From Candidatus Pacearchaeota archaeon (GTDB lineage: Archaea; Nanobdellota; Nanobdellia; Pacearchaeales; GW2011-AR1): 50,434 nucleotides of DNA. The notes under the pieces were generated by a model. It had not been told where the DNA came from. It saw nothing but the letters and a program-made list of their open reading frames with translations, and did not search any database. Below, piece after piece: positions 26,127 through 33,877 of this stretch (position 1 is its first letter; each line of letters opens with the position of its first letter). The DNA lies in the NCBI GenBank assembly GCA_023136775.1, contig JAGLQO010000022.1:1-50434 (forward strand), read 5' to 3'. A program made the position numbers and the translations under genes.

Positions 26127-27920
26127 ATGTGCGGAATAATAGGTTATGTGGGAGAAAGAGAAATGGCGCCATTATTAATTAATGGCTTAAAGAAATTAGA
26201 ATATCGTGGATATGATAGTTATGGGTTTTGCATAAAAGATGGCGATAGATTTCATGTCCTGAAAAAGAAAGGGAGAATATCGGAGGACGAATCTCCTTTG
26301 AAAAAGATACAAGGAAATTTTGGGATTGCGCACACCAGATGGGCTACACACGGAAAACCAACAGAAATTAATTCCCATCCTCATTTTGATTGCAAAAAAG
26401 AAATTTCTATAGTTCATAATGGAATAATAGAGAATGCGGAGCAACTAAGAAAGATGCTAGAAAAAGAGAAGCATGTATTTGTTTCTGAGACAGATTCAGA
26501 AGTTATAGCTCACTTAATTGAAAAATTCTACGTAAATAGCCTAGAGATGGCAGTAAAAAAGGCTATAAGTTTATTGGACGGTTCTTTTGCTTTAGCTATA
26601 ATCTGTAAAAATGAAGACTGTATTTTGGCAGTAAAAAGAGGTTCCCCTTTAGTTTTAGGAGTTGGAAAAAATGAAAATTTTATTGCTTCAGATGTTGTTC
26701 CAATTATTGAATATACAAAAAAAATAATTTATCTAAAAGATGAAGAGATTGCTAAAATCACAAAAGAGGGAATAGAAATAAAAAATTCAAAAGGTAAAAT
26801 TATCGACAAGAAAATTGCAGAAATAAAGTGGAACATTAAGCAGGCAGAGAAGGGAAAATTTAAACATTTTATGATCAAGGAAATTTTTGAACAGCCAGAG
26901 GTCATTAAGAATGTATTAAGGGGAAGAATAAAAGATAATAAAATAAAACTAACATTAGATATAAATTTTAAAAAAATAAATAGGATAATTCTAACAGCCT
27001 GTGGAACTAGCTGGCATTCCTGCTTGATAGCAAAAACATTAATTGAAAAATATGCACAAATACCAGTGGAGGTAGATTACGCTTCTGAGTTTAGATATAG
27101 AAATCCTTTAGTTTCAAAAAACGATTTATTAATTGCGGTTTCTCAATCTGGGGAAACAGCCGATACTTTAGCAGCAATAAGGGAAGGAAAAAAGAAGGGG
27201 GCAAAAACTTTAGGAATCATAAATGTGGTTGGCTCCACAATATCTAGGGAAGTAGATTCCGGAATTTACCTTTACTCAGGACCAGAAACGGGGGTAGCTT
27301 CAACGAAAGCTTTTACATCTCAAATAATGGCATTATTTCTTTTTGCATTGTATGCACGACAGGAGAAAAAATGTAAAATAGATCCTAGATTGATTAATGA
27401 GATAAAAAAACTCCCAGAGAAAATAGAGGAATCTTTAGGAGAAGTAAAAAAAATAAAATCGATAGCAAAGAAATTTGTTGATTCATCTAATTTTTTATAT
27501 TTCGGTAGAGGAATAAATTATCCAGTTGCTTTAGAGGGGGCACTGAAACTAAAAGAAATTTCTTATATTCACGCAGAGGGATATCCTGCTGCAGAAATGA
27601 AGCATGGACCAATTGCCCTTATTGATGGAAACATGCCGAGTGTTTTCATAGCTACACATTCCAAAACATTTAGTAAATTAATTAGTAATATTGAGGAAGT
27701 TAAAGCACGGGGTGGAAAAATTATCTCTATTGTGAATAAGGAAGATAAAATTGCTAGAAAGTGTTCAGATTTTGCAATAAACGTCCCAAGAACCATAGAA
27801 GATTTATCTGCTATAGTTAATGTTATCCCACTACAACTCCTCTCCTATTTTATCGCAGATATGAGAGGATTAGATGTTGACAAGCCGAGAAATTTAGCAA
27901 AATCTGTGACAGTAGAATAA
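26127..27920 (+). CDS. glmS: Glutamine--fructose-6-phosphate aminotransferase
   Basis: Makes glucosamine-6-phosphate, the first step to UDP-GlcNAc for cell-surface glycans. The 597 residues are standard. Cys2 (MCGIIGYVG) is the N-terminal nucleophile of the glutaminase domain, followed by LEYRGYDSYG, IAHTRWATHG and NSHPHFD (about 1-225). Two SIS sugar-isomerase domains follow (about 280-590) with CGTSWHSCL, AVSQSGETADT, GVASTKAFTSQ, YPAAEMKHGPIALI and the C-terminal PRNLAKSVTVE. The codon bias is more A-rich at third positions (AATAAT, GGA, ATA) than in neighbouring genes, which often use T, hinting at a different origin. Confidence 0.97.
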   Translation: MCGIIGYVGEREMAPLLINGLKKLEYRGYDSYGFCIKDGDRFHVLKKKGRISEDESPLKKIQGNFGIAHTRWATHGKPTEINSHPHFDCKKEISIVHNGIIENAEQLRKMLEKEKHVFVSETDSEVIAHLIEKFYVNSLEMAVKKAISLLDGSFALAIICKNEDCILAVKRGSPLVLGVGKNENFIASDVVPIIEYTKKIIYLKDEEIAKITKEGIEIKNSKGKIIDKKIAEIKWNIKQAEKGKFKHFMIKEIFEQPEVIKNVLRGRIKDNKIKLTLDINFKKINRIILTACGTSWHSCLIAKTLIEKYAQIPVEVDYASEFRYRNPLVSKNDLLIAVSQSGETADTLAAIREGKKKGAKTLGIINVVGSTISREVDSGIYLYSGPETGVASTKAFTSQIMALFLFALYARQEKKCKIDPRLINEIKKLPEKIEESLGEVKKIKSIAKKFVDSSNFLYFGRGINYPVALEGALKLKEISYIHAEGYPAAEMKHGPIALIDGNMPSVFIATHSKTFSKLISNIEEVKARGGKIISIVNKEDKIARKCSDFAINVPRTIEDLSAIVNVIPLQLLSYFIADMRGLDVDKPRNLAKSVTVE

Positions 27921-27937
27921 ATTTTTATTATTGTAAA

Positions 27938-28098
27938 TTTTAGATTCCAAATACTTACCGACTTTCGCACCCTCACTATTTATTACTTAGATTGGTTGGT
28001 CTCAAACGACATGAACTTGGTAGTCCCGGGCAGACCCTCGCAGATAATTTGATATATGAGGCGAAACTTATGTTTCGCCGACTTGTGCAACCTTACCA
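27938..28098. repeat. Family A structured intergenic repeat, copy A3 (partial)
   Basis: This copy keeps stem 3, CAAAT (27948-27952) with ATTTG (28047-28051), around CTTACCGACT and CGCAGAT, plus the inserted CACCCTCAC...GGTCTCAAACGACATG...GGGCAGACCC module. Stem 4 is changed to GGCGAAA/TTTCGCC (28060-28079). Stems 1, 2 and 5 are missing. It fills the gap between glmS and trmY. Confidence 0.75.
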
Positions 28099-28132
28099 TT
28101 AAACTTTAATAGACAAATAACCAACTTTGAAT

Positions 28133-28729
28133 ATGAGAGAATTTATTTATTATTCTAAAAGTGCAGTTACTGCTGGGAATTTAATTAAGGATAATTTGAT
28201 GCAGGCTGGGAGGATGGATATCGTTTGTAATGTAATTATAGCTGCCTTTTTTACGTCTAACGCTATGAGAGAAGATGTTAAGTTTCATTTGATTTTTGAC
28301 GGTCCGCCTCATGCTCCGAGACATTTAGTTTTGGAGAGTAACACTGAAATGCCAATTAGTAAAAAGAATGTTGCTGGATTAATTAAGCGAATGCTTTACA
28401 AGAGTCCTACTACTGAAGGATTGCTGGAAGTTTTTCCTGGGGCTAGTATTGAGAAGATGAGTTTTGAGCATTTGGTTAAAAATTTAGATAAAGAAGGTAA
28501 GGATGTTTTGTTGCTTGATGGGAAAGGAAAAGATGTTCGGGAAATTAAATTAGAGATGGATGAAAAAAATAATTCTGTTTTTATTATTGGAGACCATGAG
28601 GGATTCCCTTCGGACAAAAAAAAGTTTTTGAAAAAGATTGACGGAGTAACTGTAGGTCCAAAAATTTTATTTGCGAGTCAGGTGATTACTATTTTGCATA
28701 ATGAATTAGATAGGAAAGAATCACAATAA
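28133..28729 (+). CDS. trmY: tRNA (pseudouridine54-N1)-methyltransferase
   Basis: A SPOUT-class methyltransferase that makes N1-methylpseudouridine at position 54 in the archaeal tRNA T-loop. The 198 residues match TrmY. Visible are MREFIYYSKSAVTAGNL, HLIFDGPPHAPRHL, the SAM-binding knot region IGDHEGFPSDKKKFL and the end TVGPKILFASQVITILHNELDR. A TTG six nt earlier is in frame, but the TATA-like CTTTAATA about 21 nt upstream suits the ATG at 28133. Confidence 0.95.
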   Translation: MREFIYYSKSAVTAGNLIKDNLMQAGRMDIVCNVIIAAFFTSNAMREDVKFHLIFDGPPHAPRHLVLESNTEMPISKKNVAGLIKRMLYKSPTTEGLLEVFPGASIEKMSFEHLVKNLDKEGKDVLLLDGKGKDVREIKLEMDEKNNSVFIIGDHEGFPSDKKKFLKKIDGVTVGPKILFASQVITILHNELDRKESQ

Positions 28730-28760
28730 TACTTTTATAGTAATATAAGTTTTATACTCT

Positions 28761-29183
28761 ATGAAAAATGACAAAGGATATGAAGCTATTGTACGTCTCT
28801 CTTACTTTACTATCTCTGGTGAGTACGAGAAAGCTCAAAGGATTGCACCTGTTCATCTTGACTTGAAAAACCCTAGACGTGTTCTTTCTCAGATCGATGA
28901 TCGTGAAGAATATCTTAAAATAATGTCTCAATATAAAACTATATTAGATTCTCTTGATTCTAATAACCCTTTAGTAAACATAGATATGTTATGTACCGCC
29001 AAATTCACTAACCATGAAATAAAAGTCGATAATATTTTTTATGAAGGAAGTGCAGATACTATTGATGAACGTCTCAGATTTGAACATAAAATGCCATATG
29101 AAGAATACATAGAAAGGGGAAAGCCATCTGCCATTGGGATTACAAGAGTTGCTAAGGATGATATAACTTCTACATTTGATTAA
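28761..29183 (+). CDS. Hypothetical protein, 140 aa
   Basis: A soluble mixed alpha/beta protein with no signal peptide, beginning MKNDKGYEAIVRLSYFTISGEYEKAQ and ending GKPSAIGITRVAKDDITSTF. Codon use is richer in C-ending codons (CGTCTC, CACCTG) than in neighbours. A TATA-like CTTTTATAG precedes it. No family recognised. Confidence 0.65.
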   Translation: MKNDKGYEAIVRLSYFTISGEYEKAQRIAPVHLDLKNPRRVLSQIDDREEYLKIMSQYKTILDSLDSNNPLVNIDMLCTAKFTNHEIKVDNIFYEGSADTIDERLRFEHKMPYEEYIERGKPSAIGITRVAKDDITSTFD

Positions 29184-29188
29184 GAATG

Positions 29189-29230
29189 TTTAACCGACAG
29201 GAATAAAAACTTCTATCAATATTTATCAAG
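29189..29230 (+). promoter_or_regulatory. Promoter module P1, duplicated at 29758
   Basis: The sequence TTTAACCGACAGGAATAAAA and one more A, with 21 nt to the ATG of the GNAT gene, occurs again at 29758 with exactly the same spacing to the ATG of the nucleotidyltransferase gene. It covers BRE- and TATA-like positions (GACAGGAATAAAAA). After the 21 shared bases the two sequences diverge. Confidence 0.6.
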
Positions 29231-29737
29231 ATGAAGAGGGTACCCGTCTGTGATGATGTAAAAATCATTAGAGCTTCTGAAAAAGATATTTCTGTAATTA
29301 TAAAACTTATTGGGGATTTATATCTGGAAGAAGAAAGATTTTATGCTAGAGGATTAAATGCACATAAAAAAATTCTTAAAAATAAAAATAGTTTTTTGGA
29401 AAAAGACTTAACTAAAAAATTACAAGAGAAAAATTGTATAATATATTTGGCCAAGATTAGAAATGAGTTTGCTGGGATTGCTGTTGCAAGTTGTTTGAAA
29501 AAAACTACTATTTTTACAAACAAAAAGATTGGATTTCTGGAAGATATTTTTGTTTGTAAAAAATATAGAGGTGCTGGAGTATCTAGGCTACTATATGATA
29601 AAATTGGAAAATGGTTTCGTAAAAATAAATGTGAAATTGAAAAACTACTTGTTTTATCAAAAAATCCAGCTGCACATATATATGAGAAATGGGGATTTTC
29701 TCCAGTTATTTTAGAAATGAGAAAACCCATTAAATAA
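29231..29737 (+). CDS. GNAT-family N-acetyltransferase
   Basis: A protein of 168 residues. The acetyl-CoA loop is KYRGAGVSRLLYDKI (about 115-129), preceded by the strand FLEDIFVCK and followed by the typical NPAAHIYEKWGFSPV (about 144-158). The N-terminus VKIIRASEKDISVIIKLI is the usual GNAT start. Acceptor unknown. Its promoter is shared in sequence with the downstream toxin-antitoxin-like pair. Confidence 0.88.
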   Translation: MKRVPVCDDVKIIRASEKDISVIIKLIGDLYLEEERFYARGLNAHKKILKNKNSFLEKDLTKKLQEKNCIIYLAKIRNEFAGIAVASCLKKTTIFTNKKIGFLEDIFVCKKYRGAGVSRLLYDKIGKWFRKNKCEIEKLLVLSKNPAAHIYEKWGFSPVILEMRKPIK

Positions 29738-29757
29738 CTTAATTAGCTACTTCGGGA

Positions 29758-29799
29758 TTTAACCGACAGGAATAAAAAGTTAATTAGATTTATTGAATT
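29758..29799 (+). promoter_or_regulatory. Promoter module P2, copy of 29189
   Basis: The same 21-base element as at 29189, placed 21 nt before the ATG at 29800. It suggests a common regulator, or a promoter copied together with one of the genes. Confidence 0.6.
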
Positions 29800-30087
29800 A
29801 TGAATAAGGAGATGATTATAAATAAACTTGAAGAAAGAAAAGATGGATTAAAAGCTCGTGGAATTAAAAGAATTGGACTTTTTGGATCGTATTTGAAGGG
29901 AACACAGAAAAGAGGTAGCGATATTGATTTGCTTATTAATTTGGATGATATTAGCGCTAGAAACTATTTCGGGTTATGGACTTATTTCGAAAACTTATTT
30001 GGACGAAAAGTTGACTTAATTATAGAAGAGGATTTAAAACCTGAATTGAAATATGTAAAAAAAGAGGCGTTATATGTCAAAATATGA
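29800..30087 (+). CDS. mntA: MNT-domain nucleotidyltransferase (MntA-like antitoxin)
   Basis: The protein is 95 residues and carries the minimal nucleotidyltransferase motif GS-x10-DxD, seen as FGSYLKGTQKRGSDIDLLI (about 28-46). In characterised MntA/HepT systems the MNT protein adds AMP to the HEPN partner and silences it. The gene overlaps the downstream HEPN gene by 14 nt, the usual layout. The duplicated promoter at 29758 drives the pair. Confidence 0.88.
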   Translation: MNKEMIINKLEERKDGLKARGIKRIGLFGSYLKGTQKRGSDIDLLINLDDISARNYFGLWTYFENLFGRKVDLIIEEDLKPELKYVKKEALYVKI

Positions 30088-30397
30088 ACTTTATTTAAAT
30101 GAAATAAAGAGAACTATTTCTACGATTGAAAATTCTGTAAAAGGTTATGATTACAATAAATTCTCTAAGGATAAAAATTTAATTGATGCTTCTGCTATGA
30201 GAATCCAAGTTATTGGAGAATCTGCCAAAAAATTACCAAATGATTTTAAGAAAGACAAAAAAGATATTTGGAAAGATTTTGAGAGAATGAGAAACATTAT
30301 AAGTCATGCTTATATTGTTTTTAACAAGAAGATAATATGGAAAGTTATTTTAGAGGAAATTCCAGAATTAAAAAAAATGATTAATAAGAAAAAATGA
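30074..30397 (+). CDS. hepT: HEPN-domain protein (HepT-like RNase toxin)
   Basis: A helical protein of 107 residues with the HEPN RNase motif R-x4-H-x-Y, visible in RMRNIISHAYIVF (about 75-87). The helix AMRIQVIGESAKKLP (about 41-55) is typical of HepT (DUF86). It probably cuts RNA when not modified by the overlapping MNT partner. Its stop overlaps the start of the acylphosphatase gene by 4 nt (ATGA). Confidence 0.87.
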   Translation: MSKYELYLNEIKRTISTIENSVKGYDYNKFSKDKNLIDASAMRIQVIGESAKKLPNDFKKDKKDIWKDFERMRNIISHAYIVFNKKIIWKVILEEIPELKKMINKKK

Positions 30398-30672
30398 AAA
30401 GAGCAGCTAGATTTATTGTACAGGGAACCGTACAGGGAATTTTTTTTAGGCGGTTTGTTAAGGAGCATGCTGATAAGCTTGGATTAGTTGGGTTTGTTAG
30501 AAACTTGACTGGGGGCGACGTTGAGATTTTAGCAGAGGGTGAAATTGAAAAAATTGAAAGACTTTCTAAGTTTGTGAAAAAGGGTCCTGAGCATGCTCAA
30601 ATTCGTCATGTCCAAATTGAAGAAAAAAAGTTTTCTGACCAGTTTAAAGATTTTCAGATATTGCGATTTTAG
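30394..30672 (+). CDS. acyP: Acylphosphatase
   Basis: A protein of 92 residues, family-typical length. The active-site Arg lies in VQGTVQGIFFRRFV (about 9-22) and the Asn in GFVRNLTGGDVEILAEG (about 33-49). It hydrolyses acyl phosphates such as 1,3-bisphosphoglycerate. The ATGA overlap joins it to the MNT/HEPN operon, which is unusual for a housekeeping enzyme. Confidence 0.93.
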   Translation: MKRAARFIVQGTVQGIFFRRFVKEHADKLGLVGFVRNLTGGDVEILAEGEIEKIERLSKFVKKGPEHAQIRHVQIEEKKFSDQFKDFQILRF

Positions 30673-30722
30673 ACGAATATCGCCACAACTAATTTTATAA
30701 AGTAATTTTTCGAAGTATACTA

Positions 30723-32252
30723 ATGGAACTTAAGGGCAGAGAGAAACAAATTGTTGATGAGCGAATTAAGAAAATTGATGAGCTTAGAGATAATGGCATT
30801 GAACCATATTCTCATCGATTTGACTTACATGAAGAAAAAACTCATTCTAATATTATTAAGGAAGATTTTGAAAAACTGAAAGATGAAGAAAAGTCTGGGG
30901 AATCTAGAATCCTCGCTGGTCGAGTAATGACTAAAAGAAGTTTTGGAAAATTATCCTTTTTTGGTTTGCAAGATTTGGGGGGGGATATTCAGATTGTTGT
31001 CCAAAAGGGTGAGGTTAGTGAAGAAGTAATTTCTACTTTTAAGAAAATTGATTCTGGGGATATCGTTGGCGTTAAGGGTGAAGTTATAAAAACTCGAACT
31101 GGAGAAATCTCTCTTATGGCTCAAGAACTTTATATTTTAACAAAATCTATTTTACCCTTACCGGACAAACATAAAGGATTAAAGGATGAAGATGAAAAAC
31201 TCAGGAAAAGATATTTGGATATTATTATGAACGAAGATGTTAAAGAGATTTTTATCAAGAAACAAAGATTTTGGAACACTGTTCGAAATTTCTTGTCTGA
31301 CAAGGGTTTTTTAGAAATTGAAACTCCAATTCTTGAAAATTCTGCTGGGGGAGCCGCTGCCACTCCGTTTGCAACTCATCACAAAGCACTTGATTTAGAT
31401 GTCTATTTAAGAATTTCAATGGGAGAACTTTGGCAAAAAAAAGCTTTGGTTGCTGGGTTTGAGAAGACGTTTGAAATTGGGAGACAATTTAGAAATGAGG
31501 GTATGGACTCCGAACATTTACAAGATTATACTCAGATGGAATTTTATTGGGGCTATGCAAACTTCGAAGATGGAATGAAATTAGTTGAAGAGATGTATAA
31601 GGAAATTGCGAAAGCTACTCTTGGAACTTTGAGATTTGAGGCTAATGGACACACTATTGATTTAGGTACAGGATGGGATAGATATGATTTTGAAACTTTA
31701 ATCAAAGATAAAACTGGGATAGATATTTACGAAGCTTCAAAAGAAAATATCGTGAACAAATTAAAAGAATTGCAAATGGATTTTGATGATTCTGTTGATA
31801 AGTGGAGATTGATTGACTTACTTTGGAAATACTGTAGGAAAAATTTGAACGGTCCTGGATTCTTAGTTGGACAACCTGTTGAGTTAACTCCTCTTGCTAA
31901 ACGAAGTGAAAGTGACCCAAGAAAAGTTGAGCAATTCCAAGTAATTCTTGGAGGGAGTGAAGTTGGAAATGGGTATAGTGAACTTAATGATCCTATTGAT
32001 CAAGAAAAGAGATTCTCAAGCCAAAGGGAACTTGGAGAGGCTGGCGATGAGGAAGCTATGGAACACGATGCGTCTTTTATCGAAGCTTTGAAATATGGAA
32101 TGCCACCTGCTTGCGGATTTGGGGTTAGTGAAAGATTATTTTCATTTATGATGGGGCGACCAATTAGAGAATGTGTACTGTTCCCGTTAATGAAACCAGA
32201 GGGAATGAAAAAAGAAGATGAAAAAAGAAAATCTACCGATAACAAGGAATGA
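30723..32252 (+). CDS. lysS: Lysyl-tRNA synthetase, class II
   Basis: A class II enzyme of 509 residues. The N-terminal OB-fold anticodon domain (about 55-145, GRVMTKRSFGKLSFFGLQD) precedes the catalytic core: motif 1 region FLEIETPILENSAGGAAATPF, motif 2 FRNEGMDSEHLQDYTQMEFYW and motif 3 ACGFGVSERLFSFMMG...IRECVLFPLMKP. The C-terminus overlaps the next gene by 35 nt. A TATA-like TTTTATAAAG precedes it. Many archaea use a class I LysRS, so the class II type is worth noting. Confidence 0.97.
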   Translation: MELKGREKQIVDERIKKIDELRDNGIEPYSHRFDLHEEKTHSNIIKEDFEKLKDEEKSGESRILAGRVMTKRSFGKLSFFGLQDLGGDIQIVVQKGEVSEEVISTFKKIDSGDIVGVKGEVIKTRTGEISLMAQELYILTKSILPLPDKHKGLKDEDEKLRKRYLDIIMNEDVKEIFIKKQRFWNTVRNFLSDKGFLEIETPILENSAGGAAATPFATHHKALDLDVYLRISMGELWQKKALVAGFEKTFEIGRQFRNEGMDSEHLQDYTQMEFYWGYANFEDGMKLVEEMYKEIAKATLGTLRFEANGHTIDLGTGWDRYDFETLIKDKTGIDIYEASKENIVNKLKELQMDFDDSVDKWRLIDLLWKYCRKNLNGPGFLVGQPVELTPLAKRSESDPRKVEQFQVILGGSEVGNGYSELNDPIDQEKRFSSQRELGEAGDEEAMEHDASFIEALKYGMPPACGFGVSERLFSFMMGRPIRECVLFPLMKPEGMKKEDEKRKSTDNKE

Positions 32253-32811
32253 AGCATTTGAGATTTTGCGAGAAATGAACCAGAATGATTTTGATATGAC
32301 TCATTATTTAGAAAGTGAGGCTATTATGAAGGCTTTGGCTAAAAAACTTGGGAAGGATGAAGATTATTGGGGGATGGTTGGACTCTTGCATGATGTTGAT
32401 TGGCATTCTACCAAGACCGACTTGAAAAATCATTGTATTCATTGTGTTGAGATTTTGAGAGAACATGGATTTGATGACCATTTTATTGAAATTGTTCAGT
32501 CTCATGCTTATGGTCACGACGCTGTTCCTGAATTGAGGGAGCATACTCGGTTGCATGCTATTGAGCACTCTTTGGTTGCTGCTGAAACTTTGACTGGACT
32601 TATCTATACTTATGCTTTGATGAGGGACGGGCGAGTTTCGGATATGACTGTTAAGGGTTTAAAGAAAAAATTTAAGGATAAAAATTTTGCGAAAGGGGTT
32701 GACCGGGAATTAATTACAGAAATTGAAGAAGTTGGGATTGAGCTTGGAGAATTTTTTGAGTTGGCGATTAATGCTGTTCGTGGGATAAAGCATGAAATTG
32801 GTTTGAAGTAA
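32218..32811 (+). CDS. HD-domain phosphohydrolase
   Basis: A protein of 197 residues with an HD domain: HYLESEAIMKALAKKLG (first His, about 28), LLHDVDWH (the HD pair, about 58-65) and the later HCVEILREHG and HAIEHSLVAAETL helices. HD enzymes hydrolyse phosphoesters of nucleotides. The start at 32218 lies 35 nt inside lysS, suggesting translational coupling; a later internal ATG is less likely because it would cut the first helix. Confidence 0.85.
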   Translation: MKKENLPITRNEAFEILREMNQNDFDMTHYLESEAIMKALAKKLGKDEDYWGMVGLLHDVDWHSTKTDLKNHCIHCVEILREHGFDDHFIEIVQSHAYGHDAVPELREHTRLHAIEHSLVAAETLTGLIYTYALMRDGRVSDMTVKGLKKKFKDKNFAKGVDRELITEIEEVGIELGEFFELAINAVRGIKHEIGLK

Positions 32812-32900
32812 TCGCTTCGCGATTACAGTTGGTAGTTTTTAGTGATTAGTTGGTAGTGGAATACATTGTTTCGTCGTTTATCGACGATTGTTCTTGAAAC
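32812..32900. repeat. Family D repeat (TTGGTAGT / TCGTCG hairpin), copy D1
   Basis: TCGCTTCGCGA, then GTTGGTAGTT...TTGGTAGTGG, then CGTCG-TTTAT-CGACG. A related copy is inserted in the gene at 43812-43912 (GGTAGTTGGTAGTT, GCGTCG-CTCAT-CGACGC). The rest of the gap up to 33000 has only another short hairpin (GAGAAGC-AAC-GCTTCTC, 32968-32984). Confidence 0.55.
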
Positions 32901-33041
32901 GTCGATAAGGGGTGGAGTTGGCGCGTGAATGAGAAAGCTAAATAAACGAAGGAACTATTATCTATACGAGAAGCAACGCTTCTCTAATTGAGCAATTTTT
33001 GTTTTAGTTAAGTTTATATTTATCAAGAATTATATTTTGTT

Positions 33042-33137
33042 ATGGGGTTAGTGGTGAAAACTAAGATTAAAGAATATACTCAGCTTAATGTAGGCTCCCT
33101 TTTAGAAAAAGGTTCCCTGGAATCAAAACTTGGTTAG
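33042..33137 (+). pseudogene. Duplicated 5' end of the histone gene fused to family C element
   Basis: The promoter and first 16 codons of the histone gene (MGLVVKTKIKEYTQLN) recur 285 bp upstream of the real gene. Bases 33002-33091 match 33287-33376 with three differences, all at synonymous third positions. The frame then runs into the element and ends as VGSLLEKGSLESKLG followed by TAG. It is a target duplication and probably not functional. Confidence 0.85.
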
Positions 33138-33286
33138 TTTTAATCTAAAATAAATTTTCTAATAAAAAATTGATTTTAGATTAAACAATATACTGCGAAA
33201 TTAAATTTCTTTACTGTTCCGTCCAGAGGACAACCTGAACCTAAAATTTTATTACGCAGGGACATTGTTGCGCGACTTGTCCGCGC
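33091..33286. mobile_element. Family C structured element, copy C2, in histone 5' region
   Basis: The element is about 196 bp. Its first 90 bp (TAGGCTCCCTTTTAGAAAAA onward) are almost identical to C1, including AATCTAAAAT/ATTTTAGATT. The third hairpin keeps GTCCAGAGGACAACCTG but its base changes to TGCG...CGCA (ACG...CGT in C1), which preserves pairing. An extra GCGCG/CGCGC hairpin closes the right end. It is flanked by 90-bp direct repeats of the histone promoter and start. Confidence 0.85.
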
Positions 33287-33326
33287 TTTTAGTTAAGTTT
33301 ATATTTATCAAGAATTATATTTTGTT

Positions 33327-33488
33327 ATGGGATTGGTGGTGAAAACTAAGATTAAGGAATATACTCAGCTTAATGTTGGGGAGGAATTTTCTAGGGCTTT
33401 TGAGAGGAAGGTTGAGAATTTATTGAAGGATGCTGAGGAGCGGGCTAAGGCTAATGGTCGTCGGACTATTTATGCGCGGGATATTTGA
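33327..33488 (+). CDS. Small archaeal histone-fold protein, 53 aa
   Basis: The protein is MGLVVKTKIKEYTQLNVGEE followed by FSRAFERKVENLLKDAEERA and KANGRRTIYARDI. The central helix plus the A-N-G-R-R-T-x-x-x-R-D-I ending match the second helix, loop 2 and third helix of archaeal histones (compare AGRKTVKASDI). It is probably a DNA-packaging histone or the related DUF1931 type. TATA box TTTATATTTA and a start identical to the duplicated copy upstream support this gene. Its length is short because the N-terminal helix is reduced. Confidence 0.85.
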   Translation: MGLVVKTKIKEYTQLNVGEEFSRAFERKVENLLKDAEERAKANGRRTIYARDI

Positions 33489-33778
33489 TGCATTGACATT
33501 TTTCCGTGGTCGGAAAAATCGTCAGGGGAAATCCACACAGGATTTCTATGTCCAGACCGCTTACCGTCGAGGCCGCAGACGGTCTGATATTATGAGGGAA
33601 TTTATTCTAAATTCCCGACTTGGGGAGTACTTCTTCCGCAGCTGCAGCACACCCCTTAGCGAAGGGGCGAAAAATTATGTCGTCTTCGACGCACCCTCAC
33701 GATATATAATAAATATTGGTTGACCTCAAACGGCATGGCTCTGGTGACCCCGGGCAAGCTTCCACATTTCTTATGGAG
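33489..33778. repeat. Family A structured intergenic repeat, copy A4
   Basis: Stem 1 is TTTTTCC/GGAAAAA in TTGACA...TCGTCA. Stem 2 is GAAATCC/GGATTTC around ACACA. Stem 3 is CCAGACC (33552-33558) with GGTCTG (33581-33586) around CTTACCGTCG and CGCAGAC. Stem 4 is GGGAATTT/AAATTCCC. The stem 5 region carries an insertion with CCCCTTAGCGAAGGGG and CACCCTCAC, the GACCTCAAACGGCATGG module, and ends CATTTCTTATGGAG. It starts 3 nt after the histone stop. Confidence 0.85.
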
Positions 33779-33784
33779 TTCTAG

Positions 33785-33877
33785 ATTATTATTTTAACTT
33801 ATTTACTTTATTAGCTTATTCCTTGATTTGTTGCTTTATCGATTTCTATTGTAGCGTTTCTAAGTTTTATTTTTTCT
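33785..33877 (-). pseudogene. Remnant of a corC-like 3' end
   Basis: On the minus strand this reads EKIKLRNATIEIDKATNQGI and then a stop. It nearly matches the C-terminus of the intact corC-like gene at 37527-38759 (EKIKLRNATIQIDKATNQGI). The RhuM gene runs into it in another frame and uses its TAA. It is one of two corC pieces flanking RhuM. Confidence 0.8.

Noticed and set aside
33430-33723. 97-residue open frame overlapping the histone end
   Set aside because: It runs through the family A repeat, overlaps the histone gene in another frame and has an Arg/Phe-rich composition without any domain.
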